Assembly (NCBI GenBank): GCA_035263065.1
Contig: DATFRS010000239.1
Location: 1 to 16,783 of the forward strand
DNA: 16,783 nt
Origin: Dokdonella_A sp035263065
Lineage (GTDB): Bacteria > Pseudomonadota > Gammaproteobacteria > Xanthomonadales > Rhodanobacteraceae
Reading direction: 5' to 3'
The number at the start of each line of letters is the position of its first letter. Positions within the stretch are counted from its first letter, which is position 1. The notes under the pieces were generated by a model. The model was not told where the DNA came from. It made no database searches and saw only the letters and a list, made by a program, of their open reading frames with translations. Of this stretch, positions 6,423 to 13,696 are shown piece by piece. The translations under genes and the position numbers were made by a program.

Positions 6423-8594
6423 TCAGAACTCGTACGCCGCGCCGACGTAGAACGTGCGCCCCGTGCCGGGGTCGATGCCGTTCGAGAAGACGCGGTTGTA
6501 GTACTTCTTGTCGGTGAGGTTCTGCACGCCGCCGAGCAGGCGCACCTGCGGCAGCACCCACCAGTCGCCGGAAAGGTCGACCAGCGTGTACGACGGCACC
6601 TTCGCCGGCACGAGGATCGTGCCGTCCGCCGCCGTCGACGGCTTGTTCGAATCCTGGAAGTACTGGTCCGCGACCGACACGACCGACAGCGCGAGCTTGA
6701 GCTTCTTGTCCTCGCGATAGGCGACGCCGACGCGGGCGAGATAGTCGGGCGAGAACGCCGGATGATTGCCGACCTTGACCGCCGGGTTGTGCGTCGACGT
6801 GAACTCGGCGTTGAGCAGGCTCACCGTCGCGAACACCGAGAGGTGCTGCGTCGACTTCGGATCGCGCGCGGCGAGGAAGTCGTAGTCGATCTGCCCTTCG
6901 AAGCCACGGTGACGCGTGTCGCCGGTGTTGACGTTGATCGTGTTGTTCGGCGGCGCATCCGGACCGGCCGGCTGGCTCTCGATGCGGTCCTTGACGTCGA
7001 TCCAGAACAGGCTCGCGTCGTAGAAGAGGCCGTCGAGCGGCGTGCCGTGCACGCCCGCTTCCCACGACAGCACGTGCGTCGGATCGGGATCGTTGATGTC
7101 GCCCGCCGCGGTGTTGCCGAACGGCGAGCCGATGTCGAAGTAGCGCACCGGGCGCCAGCCCTGCGACACGTTGAAGTACGTCTCGTTGCCGCGGCCGAAG
7201 TCGTTGCCGAAGCCGAGGCCGAACAGCGGGACCCAGTGCGTGACCGTGCGATCGACGAGATCGCGCGTCAGGTTCGCCGGCTTGATCGATTCGTCGATGT
7301 CGACTTCCTCGCGCTCGATGCGCACCGACGGCACGAAGTGCCAGCCGCCCTCGAAGCGGAACACGTTCTCGGCGAACAGCGCGTTGTACTCGGTCGAGCG
7401 CTGCTGGCGCAGGCGCGGCGTGCCGTCGCGGTCGTAGCGGTCCGGCGTGAACGTCGGATCGGTCCACTGGCGGAACGGCGCGTCCGACCAGTACGCGGTC
7501 GTGCCGATCGTGAACGCGTTGCCGCGATCCCAGTGATGCACGAGGCGCGCGTCGATGCCGGTGAAGCGGAACTGCTCGTCCTGCAGCGTCGACGTCGTCG
7601 CCGGCGCGCGGTCCTGCGAGCGCGAGGCCTGATCCTGGTAGCCGGTCCAGAGCTTCGAGACGAGCTCCGTGTCGGCGTCGAAGTGGTGCTCGTTGAGGAA
7701 GCTCAGCACGTAGCGGTCGGTCCAGAGCCGGTTGTACGGCGTCGTGGTCGTGTCTTCGTCCTGCTTGAACTGGGTGATGTTGAGCTTGCCGGGATCGCCG
7801 GTGTTGAGCATGTACGCGTGGAAATCCATCGCGTAGTAGTCCATGTCGCTCGGGCGGAAGCCGATGTGGAGGTCGGCGCCCTTGAGCCGCGAATCGCCGT
7901 TCTCGCGCTCGCCGTCGTCCTTGCGGTAGTGCGCGTCGGCGAGATAGTCCCATTGGCCGTTCGTGCCCGAGATCTCGTTGAACGTGCCGAACATCGAGTT
8001 GCTGCCGACGACGTTCTCGGTGTAGCCGGCGAGCTCGCGGTCGGCGACGGGCTTGCGACTCACGAGATTGACCGTCGGCGGCGGCTCCGGACCATACAGC
8101 AGCGAGCTGCCGCCGCGGATCAGCTGCACTTCCTGCAGCGTTTGCGGCAGCGGGAACGTGTACACGGTCGGGAAGCCGATCCAGTCGCCTTCGAGCGGGA
8201 TGCCGTCGAGCAGCACCGTGACGAACTCGGATTCCTGCGGATTGCCGATGCCGCGGTACGAAAGATTCAGCTGGCCCGGCGACTGCTGCTCGGAATAGAA
8301 GAGGCCCGGCGTCTGCGCGAACAGATCGCGCAGGTTGTTGTCGACGACGGTCGGGATGTTGTCGACCTTCGTGATCGAGGTCTTCTTGGTCACCGTGATC
8401 AGCGGACCGTCGACCTCCTTCATGATGTGCTGCAGCTTCGGGCGCGTGTCGTCGCGGTTCTGGCCGCGGACTTCGACCTTCGGCAGCTCCGTCGCCTGGT
8501 CGGCCGGCGCTGCGTCTTCGGCATGAGCGGGAACGGCGAGCAGGTTCGCGATGGCGAGCGCGAGCGCACCCGGCACGATCTTTATCGTTTTCAT
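6423..8594 (-). CDS. TonB-dependent outer membrane receptor, FecA-like
   Basis: The 723-residue product begins with a Sec signal peptide (MKTIKIVPGALALAIANLLA..., cleavage after AHA at residue 25). A TonB-box-like LPKVEVRG follows at about 37-44, and a plug domain spans about 75-180 with NLRDLFAQTPGLF, LSYRGIG, VTVLLDGIPLE and the plug-closing VQLIRGGSSLLYGPE. The remaining ~540 residues are beta-barrel, ending in GRTFYVGAAYEF with the terminal phenylalanine needed for outer membrane insertion. Plug details such as YRGIGNPQESEFVTVLLDG resemble FecA-type ferric citrate receptors, so uptake of an iron chelate or another small ligand is likely, though substrate assignment from sequence is uncertain. 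The start at 8594 is chosen over ATGs at 8600 and 8642 because GAGG lies 6 nt before it. No FecIR-type sigma/anti-sigma pair adjoins it, and the N-terminus lacks a FecA-type signalling domain. An intrinsic terminator follows. Confidence 0.93.
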   Translation of the reverse strand: MKTIKIVPGALALAIANLLAVPAHAEDAAPADQATELPKVEVRGQNRDDTRPKLQHIMKEVDGPLITVTKKTSITKVDNIPTVVDNNLRDLFAQTPGLFYSEQQSPGQLNLSYRGIGNPQESEFVTVLLDGIPLEGDWIGFPTVYTFPLPQTLQEVQLIRGGSSLLYGPEPPPTVNLVSRKPVADRELAGYTENVVGSNSMFGTFNEISGTNGQWDYLADAHYRKDDGERENGDSRLKGADLHIGFRPSDMDYYAMDFHAYMLNTGDPGKLNITQFKQDEDTTTTPYNRLWTDRYVLSFLNEHHFDADTELVSKLWTGYQDQASRSQDRAPATTSTLQDEQFRFTGIDARLVHHWDRGNAFTIGTTAYWSDAPFRQWTDPTFTPDRYDRDGTPRLRQQRSTEYNALFAENVFRFEGGWHFVPSVRIEREEVDIDESIKPANLTRDLVDRTVTHWVPLFGLGFGNDFGRGNETYFNVSQGWRPVRYFDIGSPFGNTAAGDINDPDPTHVLSWEAGVHGTPLDGLFYDASLFWIDVKDRIESQPAGPDAPPNNTINVNTGDTRHRGFEGQIDYDFLAARDPKSTQHLSVFATVSLLNAEFTSTHNPAVKVGNHPAFSPDYLARVGVAYREDKKLKLALSVVSVADQYFQDSNKPSTAADGTILVPAKVPSYTLVDLSGDWWVLPQVRLLGGVQNLTDKKYYNRVFSNGIDPGTGRTFYVGAAYEF

Positions 8595-8854
8595 GGACAT
8601 CCTCGGGACAGGACGCCGTTCCCCCCAATGGGCGCGGCGCAACGGCCGCCTTATGCCAGTCCGGCGCCGCGAGGAGACAGTGACGTTTGGACTAAGCCCG
8701 AGGGCCTAATTGCATCCGTCGAAAGGCTGAACGCGCGACGCAAGTGCGCGTCGCGCGGCGCGATCCGCGCGCCGGTGCTTTGCTTCAGCAAATGCCTGGC
8801 GCGCGCGACCTTTGCGAGACTTTACTTAGGTAAAGCCAAGCGCTGCCGTAACGA
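8595..8854. promoter_or_regulatory. Intergenic control region upstream of the TonB-dependent receptor
   Basis: This 260-nt region is the largest gene-free stretch. On the - strand CATAAG (8650-8655) could be the receptor's -10, and GAGG (8601-8604) is the ribosome binding site that fixes the start at 8594. Further upstream are two similar copies, GGACTAA (8689-8695) and GGCCTAA (8703-8709), spaced 14 bp start to start. There is also a 16-bp dyad at 8820-8835 and a small TTTGC/GCAAA dyad near 8780-8793. I see no clear match to the E. coli Fur box. I see no coding or RNA gene in it. Confidence 0.5.
8820..8835. repeat. 16-bp inverted repeat downstream of the secreted protein gene
   Basis: CTTTAC (8820-8825) and GTAAAG (8830-8835) flank TTAG. 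The stem can extend by a G-U and a G-C pair in - strand RNA. It begins 20 nt past the stop of the secreted protein gene. No T tract follows, so it is either an atypical terminator or a protein-binding dyad belonging to the receptor's control region. Confidence 0.5.
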
Positions 8855-9538
8855 CTACTCGTCGAAGCCGTTCGTGAACACAACGTCCGTTCCGCCGTCG
8901 GCGTGATCGATGAACACGTTGTCGTAGCGCACGTCGAACACCGTGAAGCCATAGAACCAGCCGGGCTCGTACGTCGTGAACGCGAGCTCGTCGGTCGTCG
9001 CCATGACGTCGGCGAACGTCACGCCGGGCGGCAGCATCGGCTCGAACGTCACCGGATCCTCGGCGCCGTAGCCGCCCCACCCGGCCGGAAGCTCCGTCGA
9101 CGACGGCGTGAAGGTGGTTTGGTAGGTGCTCCACTCCGGGCTCGCCGACAACGTGCCGAGGTTGAACCAGACCGACGTCCACGGATAGCCGTCCTGCGCA
9201 AGTGAGTGGCTGCGGAACTCGACGATGAGGTTGCGCGTGACTTCGGCGCCCTCGAACGTGATCGAGTGGGTCAGCACGTCGATGCCGACGGTGATCTCGC
9301 CGCTTGCGGTCATGTCGCCGATGAACGCCGGATTCGAGTCGTTGCGCGCCTCGATGCCGAAGTTCTCGATCAGGAAATGGAAGTTCGCGTCCGGATTGCC
9401 GCCGTCGGGCTCGACCGTGCCGTTGCCGTCCCAGCCTTCGCCGCCGTTCTCGAAACCGACCACGGTGGTCTGCGCCGCCAGCGGACCGGCCGCCATCAGG
9501 AACCCGATCGAAAGAATCGCCTCTCTCACCTTCGTCAT
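8855..9538 (-). CDS. Secreted protein of unknown function with C-terminal NGFDE tail
   Basis: I do not recognise a named family. The 227-residue product has a signal peptide (residues 1-22, cleavage near LAA/Q). The mature part is acidic and rich in aromatic, Gly, Thr and Asp residues, with segments such as VVGFENGGEGWDGNG, ITVGIDVLTHSITF and YPWTSVWFNLGTL. This pattern fits an all-beta jelly-roll resembling carbohydrate-binding or laminin-B-like domains. There are no cysteines and no transmembrane helix. The last residues, VVFTNGFDE, match a short ending I associate with many exported proteins of Lysobacter/Dokdonella-type bacteria (F-x-x-G-F-D/E). GAGAG lies about 6-7 nt before the ATG at 9536-9538. 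The gene follows the winged-helix regulator gene by 133 nt on the same strand. Confidence 0.75.
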   Translation of the reverse strand: MTKVREAILSIGFLMAAGPLAAQTTVVGFENGGEGWDGNGTVEPDGGNPDANFHFLIENFGIEARNDSNPAFIGDMTASGEITVGIDVLTHSITFEGAEVTRNLIVEFRSHSLAQDGYPWTSVWFNLGTLSASPEWSTYQTTFTPSSTELPAGWGGYGAEDPVTFEPMLPPGVTFADVMATTDELAFTTYEPGWFYGFTVFDVRYDNVFIDHADGGTDVVFTNGFDE

Positions 9539-9619
9539 TGTGCGCTCTCAGTAGTGGACGTGCGAATGCGGCAGCCCCTCGGCTGCGAGCGGTGAAATTC
9601 TCGACGTCGACGCCCGCAC

Positions 9620-9631
9620 GGCGCATGCGCC
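9620..9631. repeat. 12-bp perfect palindrome between the regulator and the secreted protein gene
   Basis: GGCGCATGCGCC at 9620-9631 is perfectly self-complementary, and a second palindrome, TCGACGTCGA, lies close by at 9601-9610. Both fall in the 133-nt gap upstream of the secreted protein gene, about 60-95 nt before its ATG. They could be operator sites, though CG-rich palindromes occur easily by chance in DNA of this composition. Confidence 0.3.
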
Positions 9632-9671
9632 TTCGATGCGCAGGCGATGTCCTGACGATGTAGCAGGCCGC

Positions 9672-11978
9672 TCAGCGCGCTGTCGCGGCGGTGTCGGCGA
9701 GGTCGGCCGGCGCCTTGCCCTCGCCGGCGAGCTTCACGGCGACGACCCGGGCGCCCTTCTCGGCGTCGGCGAGCCCGAGCGCCCGGAACAGGCGCACCTG
9801 CGTCCACGCCGCGCGCGGATCGCGGTCGGCCCAGGTGCCGATGCGGCCGGCGACCGAGCGCGCCTCATCGAGGTGGCCGATCTCGATCAGCGCGTCCGCG
9901 TACGCCGCGCCGGCCGCGACGAGGTCGTCGGGGACCGCGAGCCGCTCGGCCGACTGCATCGCGTCGGCGAAGCCGCGTAGGCCCTCGTCGCGGCGGTCGT
10001 CGGCGAAAGCCTGCGCGGCGGCGGCGAGCGCGGCTTCGAATTTCGTCCAGTCGTCGCCCGCCTCCGCCGCCCAGCCGCGAAGGCGCGCGACGGCGGACGC
10101 CGCGCCGGCCATGTCGCTCCCGCGGAGCGCCGCCGCGGCCAGCACCTGCGTCGCGGTGTAGAGCGCCCTGTCGCTGTCGCGCAGCGCCGGCGTCAGCGCC
10201 TGCGCCGCGAGGCGCGCCGCGCCGGCGGCATCGCCGCGCAGCATCGCGACGCGCGCGGCGATCGCCTCGTTCTGGATGCGCAACGCGGCATCGCGCTTCG
10301 GATCGGACGCGGCGCGGATGCGCTCGATCAGCGTTTCGGCGTCGCCTAGCTTGCCGTTCGCGACGAGCGCCTCGATGCGCGCCCGCGTCGCGGTGCCCTG
10401 CATGCGCGGGTTGCTCGTGCTCGACTCCGGCGGCCAGAAGCGGTCCGTCGTCGCGAGCGCGGCGGCGGGATCGAGCAACGCGCGCTCGACCGCGGCGATG
10501 CCGGTCAGCGCGTAGACGCGGCCCTCGCGCGCGCCGAGCTGCTCGAAGCGCTGTGCCGCGTTCTTCAGCAGCGGCAATGCGTCCGCGGGCCGGTGTCGCA
10601 TCGCCTGGAAATCGCCGAGGTTGACCTCGACCTGCGCGACGCCGAGCGGATCTCCCGCCGTCTCGAGCTCGATGCGCGCGCGGCCGAGCTCCGCGACGGC
10701 CTCGTCGAAGCGCGATCGCTGCGCGAGCACGATGCCGCGCCCGAGATACGCGATGCCGAGCACCTCCGGATCCTTCGCCTTGCCGCGCAGCGCGATCGCT
10801 TCGGCATACGCCTCGTCGGCCTTGTCGAACTGATCGCGGCGCACGTACGACGACGCCAGCGTGATCAGCGCACGCGCGCGCAGCGCCGCGTCGCGATCCT
10901 TGTCGAGCCGGTCGACCAGCGCGAGCAGACGCCGCTCGACCGCGTCGTACTCGCCGGCGCGAAGCTCGATCTGCGCCATGCGCTGCTGCAGCGGCGGCGC
11001 GTCGCGCAACTCCGGCGGCGCGTCGGCGATGAGCTTTCGCGCCTGGTCGAGCTGGTCGGCGAGCATCGCGGCACCGCTGCGCTGCATGAGATCGTCGAGC
11101 GCAGGCGAGACGTCCGTCGCGCCGGCAGCGGTGTGGCCGAGCTTCGCGAGCAACCGGTTCGACGCTTCGCGCGCCGCGGCGATCGGATCGGTGCCTTCTG
11201 CGTCGACCTGGAAGCGCCGCTGCATGCCGGCCGCGTCGAGCGCGACGGTCCAGCGCCCCTGCTCGAAGCGCACGCGCGGCAGGATGCGCAGCGCCGCGAT
11301 CGATCCGAGCGACGCGTCGTCGAGCAGCGCGTCGCCGTCGCTCGCGCCGCGCTGCTTCAGCATCGCGACGACGCTCTCGCTCGGCGCCGTGCGCAGCGCA
11401 CCGTTGCGCAGGCGATTCGCGACGAGATCCATCACGCCGAAGCGCAGCCACGCCCAGTCGTCCGGCGCGTCGACCTTCGCCGGCAGCACGAGCGCGGGCA
11501 GCGCGGTTTCGGGCGCGGGTTCGAGTTTCGCCGTCTCTACGTTTGGCGTAGTCGCCGGACGATGCAGCACGAAGGCGATGGCGATCGAAGCGATCGCGAG
11601 TACGGCCAGCGCGATCACCCGGCGAAGCTTCGACCGCACCGGCATTGCGGTTTCGGGCGCAGGCGGCGGCTCATCCGATTCGATCGCGCCCGCCCAGCGA
11701 TAGCCGAAGCGCGGCACCGTGCGGATCGCTTCGCCGTCGCCGAGCACGCGGCGGATCCTGAGGATCGTGTGGTTGAGCAGCGCCTCGCTGACGTCGGCAC
11801 GGCCCCACACCGCAGCGATCAGCTCGTCGCGGCCGACGGCGCGGTCGCGATGCTCGATCAGGTAGACGAGGCAGTCGAACGCGCGCGCCGGGAGATCGAC
11901 GTGCGCGTCGCCGTCGCGAAGCTCGCGCGTCGCGGCGAGTACGCGGAAGCGTCCGAATCGATAGCTCCGTTCGGTCAT
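9672..11978 (-). CDS. CadC-like winged-helix regulator with one membrane segment and a TPR-like tail
   Basis: The 768-residue protein has an N-terminal OmpR/PhoB-type winged-helix domain (residues 5-96: FGRFRVLAATRELRDG, DELIAAVWG, ILRIRRVLGDG, IRTVPRFGYRW). A Pro-rich linker follows, then one transmembrane helix (about 121-138). The long C-terminal part is periplasmic and mainly alpha-helical, with Ala-rich repeats from about residue 300 to the end. Several of these are TPR-like, for example LITLASSYVRRDQFDKADEAYAEAI. This is the ToxR/CadC architecture, in which a membrane-bound protein senses outside conditions and binds DNA directly. There is no receiver domain, so regulation is not by phosphotransfer. 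The ATG at 11976-11978 is preceded by TAACCT and 6 nt, without a Shine-Dalgarno. The likely target is nearby, perhaps the secreted protein gene 133 nt downstream; this is inference. Confidence 0.88.
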   Translation of the reverse strand: MTERSYRFGRFRVLAATRELRDGDAHVDLPARAFDCLVYLIEHRDRAVGRDELIAAVWGRADVSEALLNHTILRIRRVLGDGEAIRTVPRFGYRWAGAIESDEPPPAPETAMPVRSKLRRVIALAVLAIASIAIAFVLHRPATTPNVETAKLEPAPETALPALVLPAKVDAPDDWAWLRFGVMDLVANRLRNGALRTAPSESVVAMLKQRGASDGDALLDDASLGSIAALRILPRVRFEQGRWTVALDAAGMQRRFQVDAEGTDPIAAAREASNRLLAKLGHTAAGATDVSPALDDLMQRSGAAMLADQLDQARKLIADAPPELRDAPPLQQRMAQIELRAGEYDAVERRLLALVDRLDKDRDAALRARALITLASSYVRRDQFDKADEAYAEAIALRGKAKDPEVLGIAYLGRGIVLAQRSRFDEAVAELGRARIELETAGDPLGVAQVEVNLGDFQAMRHRPADALPLLKNAAQRFEQLGAREGRVYALTGIAAVERALLDPAAALATTDRFWPPESSTSNPRMQGTATRARIEALVANGKLGDAETLIERIRAASDPKRDAALRIQNEAIAARVAMLRGDAAGAARLAAQALTPALRDSDRALYTATQVLAAAALRGSDMAGAASAVARLRGWAAEAGDDWTKFEAALAAAAQAFADDRRDEGLRGFADAMQSAERLAVPDDLVAAGAAYADALIEIGHLDEARSVAGRIGTWADRDPRAAWTQVRLFRALGLADAEKGARVVAVKLAGEGKAPADLADTAATAR

Positions 11979-11984
11979 GCCTGT

Positions 11985-11990
11985 AGGTTA
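11985..11990 (-). promoter_or_regulatory. -10-like element directly before the winged-helix regulator (leaderless start)
   Basis: On the - strand TAACCT is followed by ACAGGC and then ATG. The hexamer lies between the stop of the upstream transporter gene (12001-12003) and this start. The 6-nt distance puts the transcription start at or next to the ATG, and no Shine-Dalgarno fits in the interval. Confidence 0.45.
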
Positions 11991-12000
11991 GCGTCCGCAG

Positions 12001-12897
12001 CTACGGATGCTCGGCCTCGACGTGGACGCGCTCGCGGCGCAGCAGGTAGAGGCCGCACGTGACGATCACGGCGGCGCCGACGAGCATCCAGCGGTCGGGC
12101 AGCGTGCCCCAGAGGAACCAGTCCGCGGCGAGACCCCAGATCAGCGCCGTGTATTCGAGCGGCGCGATCACCGATGCCGGCGCGCGGCGGAACGCCTCGG
12201 TGATGCCGTACTGGCCGATCGCGCCGCTGAGCCCGAGGATCACGATCGGCTTCCAGTGCGCGGGATCGAGCGGAACCCAGGCGTTCCAGGCCAGCGCGAC
12301 GGAGAATACCGTCAGCATCGCCATCATCCAGAAGACCATGCTCTGCGTCGTGTCGGTGCGCCCGAGCACGCGCACCGTGATCGCCGAAAGCGCGTAGCCG
12401 ACGGCCGCCAGGATGATCGCGAGGCCGCCGATCGACAGCATGCCCTGCCCGGTCGGCCGCAGCACGATCAGCGTGCCACCGAGGCCGATTGCGATCGCGA
12501 GCCAGCGCCGCCAGCCGACGGTCTCCTTGAGGACCGGCCCGGCGAGCGCCGTGATCAGGAGCGGCGCGACGAAGAACAGCGAATACGCCTCGGCGAGCGG
12601 CAGGAGCCGGATGCCGTACACGAACGCGGCCAGCATCACGACCGACAGCACGCCGCGCAGGAGGTGCAGCGGCCAGCGCACGCGCACGAGCTGCAGCGGT
12701 CCGCCGTCGACGAGCGCCCACACGATCACCAGCGGCAGCGAGGTCAGGCCGCGCAGCGACGTGACCTGCATCGGCGGATAGTGCGGCGTCAGCACCTTCA
12801 TGCTGGCGTCCATCACGCAGAACGCAGCCACTGCGATGAGCATGCTGACGATGCCGCGCAGGTGGCCGCCGGCGGCGGCCTCGGTCGTCGAATCCAC
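12001..12897 (-). CDS. EamA/DMT-family membrane transporter
   Basis: From the GTG at 12895-12897 the protein has 298 residues and about ten membrane helices arranged as two EamA repeats (about residues 15-148 and 155-288). Typical family motifs are present: SLRGLTSLPLVIVWAL, LPLAEAYSLFFVAPLLITALAG (98-119), AIGLGGTLIVLRP, and in the second half GQYGITEAFRRAPASVIAPLEYTALIWG. The family covers exporters and importers of metabolites such as amino acids, nucleosides and S-adenosylmethionine, so the substrate is open. A frame start at 12972 would add 25 residues that look non-coding (MVTAWAAAPRCDG...) and would run into the divergent HAD promoter; the GTG with its -10-like sequence is preferred. 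It is 22 nt upstream of the winged-helix regulator on the same strand. Confidence 0.88.
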   Translation of the reverse strand: MDSTTEAAAGGHLRGIVSMLIAVAAFCVMDASMKVLTPHYPPMQVTSLRGLTSLPLVIVWALVDGGPLQLVRVRWPLHLLRGVLSVVMLAAFVYGIRLLPLAEAYSLFFVAPLLITALAGPVLKETVGWRRWLAIAIGLGGTLIVLRPTGQGMLSIGGLAIILAAVGYALSAITVRVLGRTDTTQSMVFWMMAMLTVFSVALAWNAWVPLDPAHWKPIVILGLSGAIGQYGITEAFRRAPASVIAPLEYTALIWGLAADWFLWGTLPDRWMLVGAAVIVTCGLYLLRRERVHVEAEHP

Positions 12898-13006
12898 GGT
12901 GTATTGTCGAGCCCGGAGGGATGCGAAGCGTACCCCATCGCAACGCGGCGCGGCCGCCCATGCGGTTACCATGGACGCTTCGCCTCAGGACAGGACGCAC
13001 GAGCAC
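12898..13006. promoter_or_regulatory. Divergent promoter region between the EamA transporter and the HAD hydrolase
   Basis: On the - strand GACAAT (12903-12908) lies 5 nt before the GTG of the transporter gene and could drive a leaderless message. On the + strand TACCAT (12967-12972) could be the -10 for the HAD gene, giving a leader of about 30 nt that contains AGGACAGGAC (12987-12996) as ribosome binding site. The -35 elements are not convincing on either side. Confidence 0.45.
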
Positions 13007-13684
13007 ATGGATACGTCGCAAACGGCATTCCTTTTCGACCTCGACGGCACCCTCGTCGACAGCGTCTACCAGCACGTGCTGGCCTGGCAGGAGGCGCTCG
13101 AAAGCGAAGGCATTCCGCTCTCGGTCTGGCGCATCCATCGCAAGATCGGCATGAGCGGCGGCCTCATGACCAACATCCTCTTGCGCGAAAGCGGCTTCGA
13201 GATCGACGCCGCACGCGGCGAGCGCCTGCGCCGCACGCACGCGGAGGCGTACAACCGCCGCTCGCGCGCGATCCGCCCGCTGCCGGGCGCGCGCGAGCTC
13301 GTCGCGCATCTCACCGAGGCGCGCATTCCGTGGGCGATCGCGACCAGCGGGCGCATGGAAACCGCGCGGCCCGTGCTGGAAACGCTCGGCGTCGATTTCG
13401 ACCGCGTGCCGATCGTGACCCGCGACGAAGTGCGCTACGCCAAGCCCGATCCCGATCTCTTCCTCGCGGCGGCGAAGAAGCTCGGCGTCGCGATCGAGAC
13501 GTCGACGGTCGTCGGCGACAGCGTCTGGGACATGCTCGCCGCGCGGCGCGCCCGAGCGCTCGGCATCGGGCTCCTGTCCGGCGGCTACGCGTCCGAAGAG
13601 CTCGAGCGCGGCGGCGCGTATCGCGTGTTCGAGGATCCCGCCGATATGTTGCGACACATCGACGAGATCGGCGGGCGCCGCTGA
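13007..13684 (+). CDS. HAD-superfamily hydrolase (phosphatase, subfamily IA)
   Basis: The 225-residue protein contains all four HAD motifs. Motif I is FLFDLDGTLVDS, with nucleophile D11 and acid D13. Motif II is ATSG (T113-S114). The lysine is K146 in RYAKPDPDLF, and motif IV is VVGDSVWDM (D171 and D175). The alpha-helical cap (about residues 20-90) is of type C1, as in phosphoglycolate phosphatase and beta-phosphoglucomutase relatives. It probably dephosphorylates a small phosphorylated metabolite; the substrate cannot be named. The ATG at 13007 is chosen because the HAD core begins almost at once and AGGACAGGAC lies upstream; an in-frame ATG at 12971 would add 12 residues. It is followed after 12 nt by the glycosylase gene, suggesting co-transcription. 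Confidence 0.9.
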   Translation: MDTSQTAFLFDLDGTLVDSVYQHVLAWQEALESEGIPLSVWRIHRKIGMSGGLMTNILLRESGFEIDAARGERLRRTHAEAYNRRSRAIRPLPGARELVAHLTEARIPWAIATSGRMETARPVLETLGVDFDRVPIVTRDEVRYAKPDPDLFLAAAKKLGVAIETSTVVGDSVWDMLAARRARALGIGLLSGGYASEELERGGAYRVFEDPADMLRHIDEIGGRR

Positions 13685-13696
13685 CGCCGCGCGGCA

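Noticed and set aside
6336..8628. Long open - strand frame that would fuse an extra ~760 residues to YceH
   Set aside because: It is the frame-shifted shadow of the receptor gene: Arg/Ala/Pro/His-rich with no recognisable domain, whereas the overlapping frame encodes a complete receptor. YceH is full length from the GTG at 6336 and a strong terminator lies between the two genes.
8820..8835. Dyad as a standard intrinsic terminator of the secreted protein gene
   Set aside because: The stem is short and A/T-rich and no T tract follows in the - direction, so I list it only as an inverted repeat.
6762..8906. 714-residue + strand frame opposite the TonB-dependent receptor
   Set aside because: Its low-complexity Arg/Val/Glu/Ala composition reflects the complement of receptor codons; no domain or start signal supports it.
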